Shown: positions 45,099 through 45,947 of the stretch, piece after piece | How positions within the stretch are numbered: position 1 is the first letter of the stretch | Layout: every line of letters starts with the position of its first letter | Origin: Desulfosarcina sp. | GTDB lineage: Bacteria > Desulfobacterota > Desulfobacteria > Desulfobacterales > JAFDCJ01 | Direction of reading: 5' to 3' | Length of the DNA: 45,947 nt | NCBI GenBank assembly: GCA_029288035.1 | Contig: JARFPZ010000140.1 | Location: 1 to 45,947, forward strand | Made by a program: the position numbers and the translations under genes | The notes under the pieces: generated by a model | Databases searched by the model: none | The model's input: only the letters and a program-made list of their open reading frames with translations | Told to the model about the DNA's origin: nothing

Positions 45099-45602
45099 TT
45101 ATTCGAAATCGGCAACTTTTTTTGCGTGCCGGTCACGTTTGGACTGGGATTTTTTTGCCGGATCGCCGAAATGAAGACATTTTGTGATACATTTGGTTAC
45201 GCAGGCCGGTTCCAGGCCCTGATCAACTCGGTCCATGCAGTAATCGCACTTGACGGCTTTTCCGGTCTCCGGGTTCCACTGGGGAGTTCCCCATGGACAG
45301 GCTGTAATGCAGGCTTTACAGCCGACGCAAAGTGTCTCGTCGACGAAGACGATACCGTCCTTGGGTCTTTTTTGCATCGCGCCGGTCGGACAGGCAGCCA
45401 CACACCAGGGCTCCTGGCAGTGAAAACAGGGCATAAATACATAAGACATGCGCGGTAGATTGTTTAATTTTTTGGGGCCTACCGGAATGATCTGTGACAA
45501 TCTGGGGCCAATCGGCAAGTTGTTTTTTGTTTTGCAGTGTGACTCGCAACTGAAACATCCAATGCAGCGTTTGGCATCCTGGTAAATATAGTACTTGCTC
45601 AT
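45099..45602 (-). CDS. Four-cluster ferredoxin subunit of a molybdopterin oxidoreductase
   Basis: The 167-residue protein carries sixteen cysteines in four groups: CIGCFSCESHC (13-23), MPCFHCQEPWCVAAC (59-71), CVGCKACITAC and CDYCMDR...CVTKC. This is the DmsB/PhsB/NrfC type, which wires the active-site subunit to a partner. There is no Tat signal or membrane anchor. The end has a basic tail (KKSQSKRDRHAKKV). GGAGG precedes the ATG. The gene starts 15 bases after the molybdopterin subunit stop, so co-transcription is near certain. Confidence 0.93.
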   Translation of the reverse strand: MSKYYIYQDAKRCIGCFSCESHCKTKNNLPIGPRLSQIIPVGPKKLNNLPRMSYVFMPCFHCQEPWCVAACPTGAMQKRPKDGIVFVDETLCVGCKACITACPWGTPQWNPETGKAVKCDYCMDRVDQGLEPACVTKCITKCLHFGDPAKKSQSKRDRHAKKVADFE

Positions 45603-45617
45603 GTGTTTTCCTCCGTA

Positions 45618-45947
45618 TTATTCCGCTTTTTCAACCTTTACGAAACACTCCATCAGCGAATTGGCGCCTCCCACCGGATCGTAAACGCCCAACAGACCGG
45701 TTTCAAAACGATAATCTCCCAATCCCTTGTTATACCCGCGGGTTTGCCAGGGCACTTTTCGGCCGAACCCGTGGACCATGAAAACCGATTCCGGGTGAAT
45801 GAATTCGGTCACGTAAACGTTGATCGTCCCCGAATGGCTGCCGTCGGCGGAAGTCACCCGCACCCGATCACCCTTGGCAATGCCCAGTTTTGCGGCCTCT
45901 TCATCATTGAGCCATAGCTGGTTTTCAGGCATAATTTCGCTGAGCAC
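45618..45947 (-). CDS. Molybdopterin oxidoreductase, C-terminal domain only (partial)
   Basis: The gene runs off the right edge, and only the last 109 residues are visible. WLNDEEAAKLGIAKGDRVRV and the following VTSADGSHSGTI are the molybdopterin-dinucleotide binding domain of DMSO-reductase-family enzymes. The final DPVGGANSLMECFVKV resembles polysulfide/thiosulfate reductase-like catalytic subunits. The rest, including the metal ligand, lies outside the window, so substrate is unknown. It is followed directly by the ferredoxin gene. Confidence 0.88.
   Translation of the reverse strand: MLSEIMPENQLWLNDEEAAKLGIAKGDRVRVTSADGSHSGTINVYVTEFIHPESVFMVHGFGRKVPWQTRGYNKGLGDYRFETGLLGVYDPVGGANSLMECFVKVEKAE

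Overview
The window looks like a chromosomal segment of an anaerobic deltaproteobacterium (Desulfobacterota, probably a sulfate-reducer-like lineage). The grounds are a tungsten/molybdopterin aldehyde:ferredoxin oxidoreductase with its own MoaD/ThiS-like carrier, several iron-sulfur redox subunits, a double-length UvrA of about 1770 residues, a LonB-like protease, DUF401 and ChaN-like proteins, and intergenic gaps full of short structured repeats. The lineage is inferred from gene content; there is no rRNA or other marker. I see no tRNA, rRNA, CRISPR array, transposase or integrase.

Layout. 1-5460 (minus strand): the 5' end of a tatD gene, an M28-like lipoprotein with a degraded active site, a small acidic protein, a GNAT, and a two-gene operon of a DUF1232 membrane protein and a membrane-anchored helical-repeat protein. 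5906-8655 (plus): a GAF/sigma-54 activator and an HDOD protein. 8720-13196 (minus): lipoprotein, Nudix hydrolase, ChaN-like protein, M1 peptidase. 13371-13982: a TPR protein. 14015-24194 (minus): hslO, DUF401 permease, Lon-like protease and the giant uvrA. 24475-26447 (plus): an exported protein translationally coupled to a short-chain dehydrogenase (SDR). 26492-27607: an AT-rich acyltransferase that looks foreign, next to a decayed copy of the SDR 3' end. 27859-33807: HAD-like hydrolase, OsmC, EF-hand lipoprotein, M24 peptidase, FAD oxidoreductase, endonuclease V, and a truncated HU-like gene with a coupled upstream small ORF. 34441-36187: ArsN2-like GNAT and an M28 peptidase with intact ligands.

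36211-45947 is a redox region. On the plus strand a promoter-like site and long leader precede a MoaD-like carrier and the aldehyde oxidoreductase, then a PLP dehydratase and a GNAT. On the minus strand, entering from the right edge, are a molybdopterin oxidoreductase (C-terminus only), a four-cluster ferredoxin, a GltD-like flavoprotein, a 70-residue protein, a CBS protein and a NuoG-like 2Fe-2S/4Fe-4S protein. The GltD-like and NuoG-like proteins end in the same gap-free 37-residue four-cysteine tail. This suggests one multi-subunit oxidoreductase assembled from Mo-enzyme, GltD-like and complex-I-like parts, and it is the best candidate here for an under-described system.

The gaps hold two REP-like elements with terminal inverted repeats, two long hairpins at 41611-41777, a three-copy 17-bp repeat, and several short-period low-complexity tracts. 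All function calls are from reading motifs; no database search was run.
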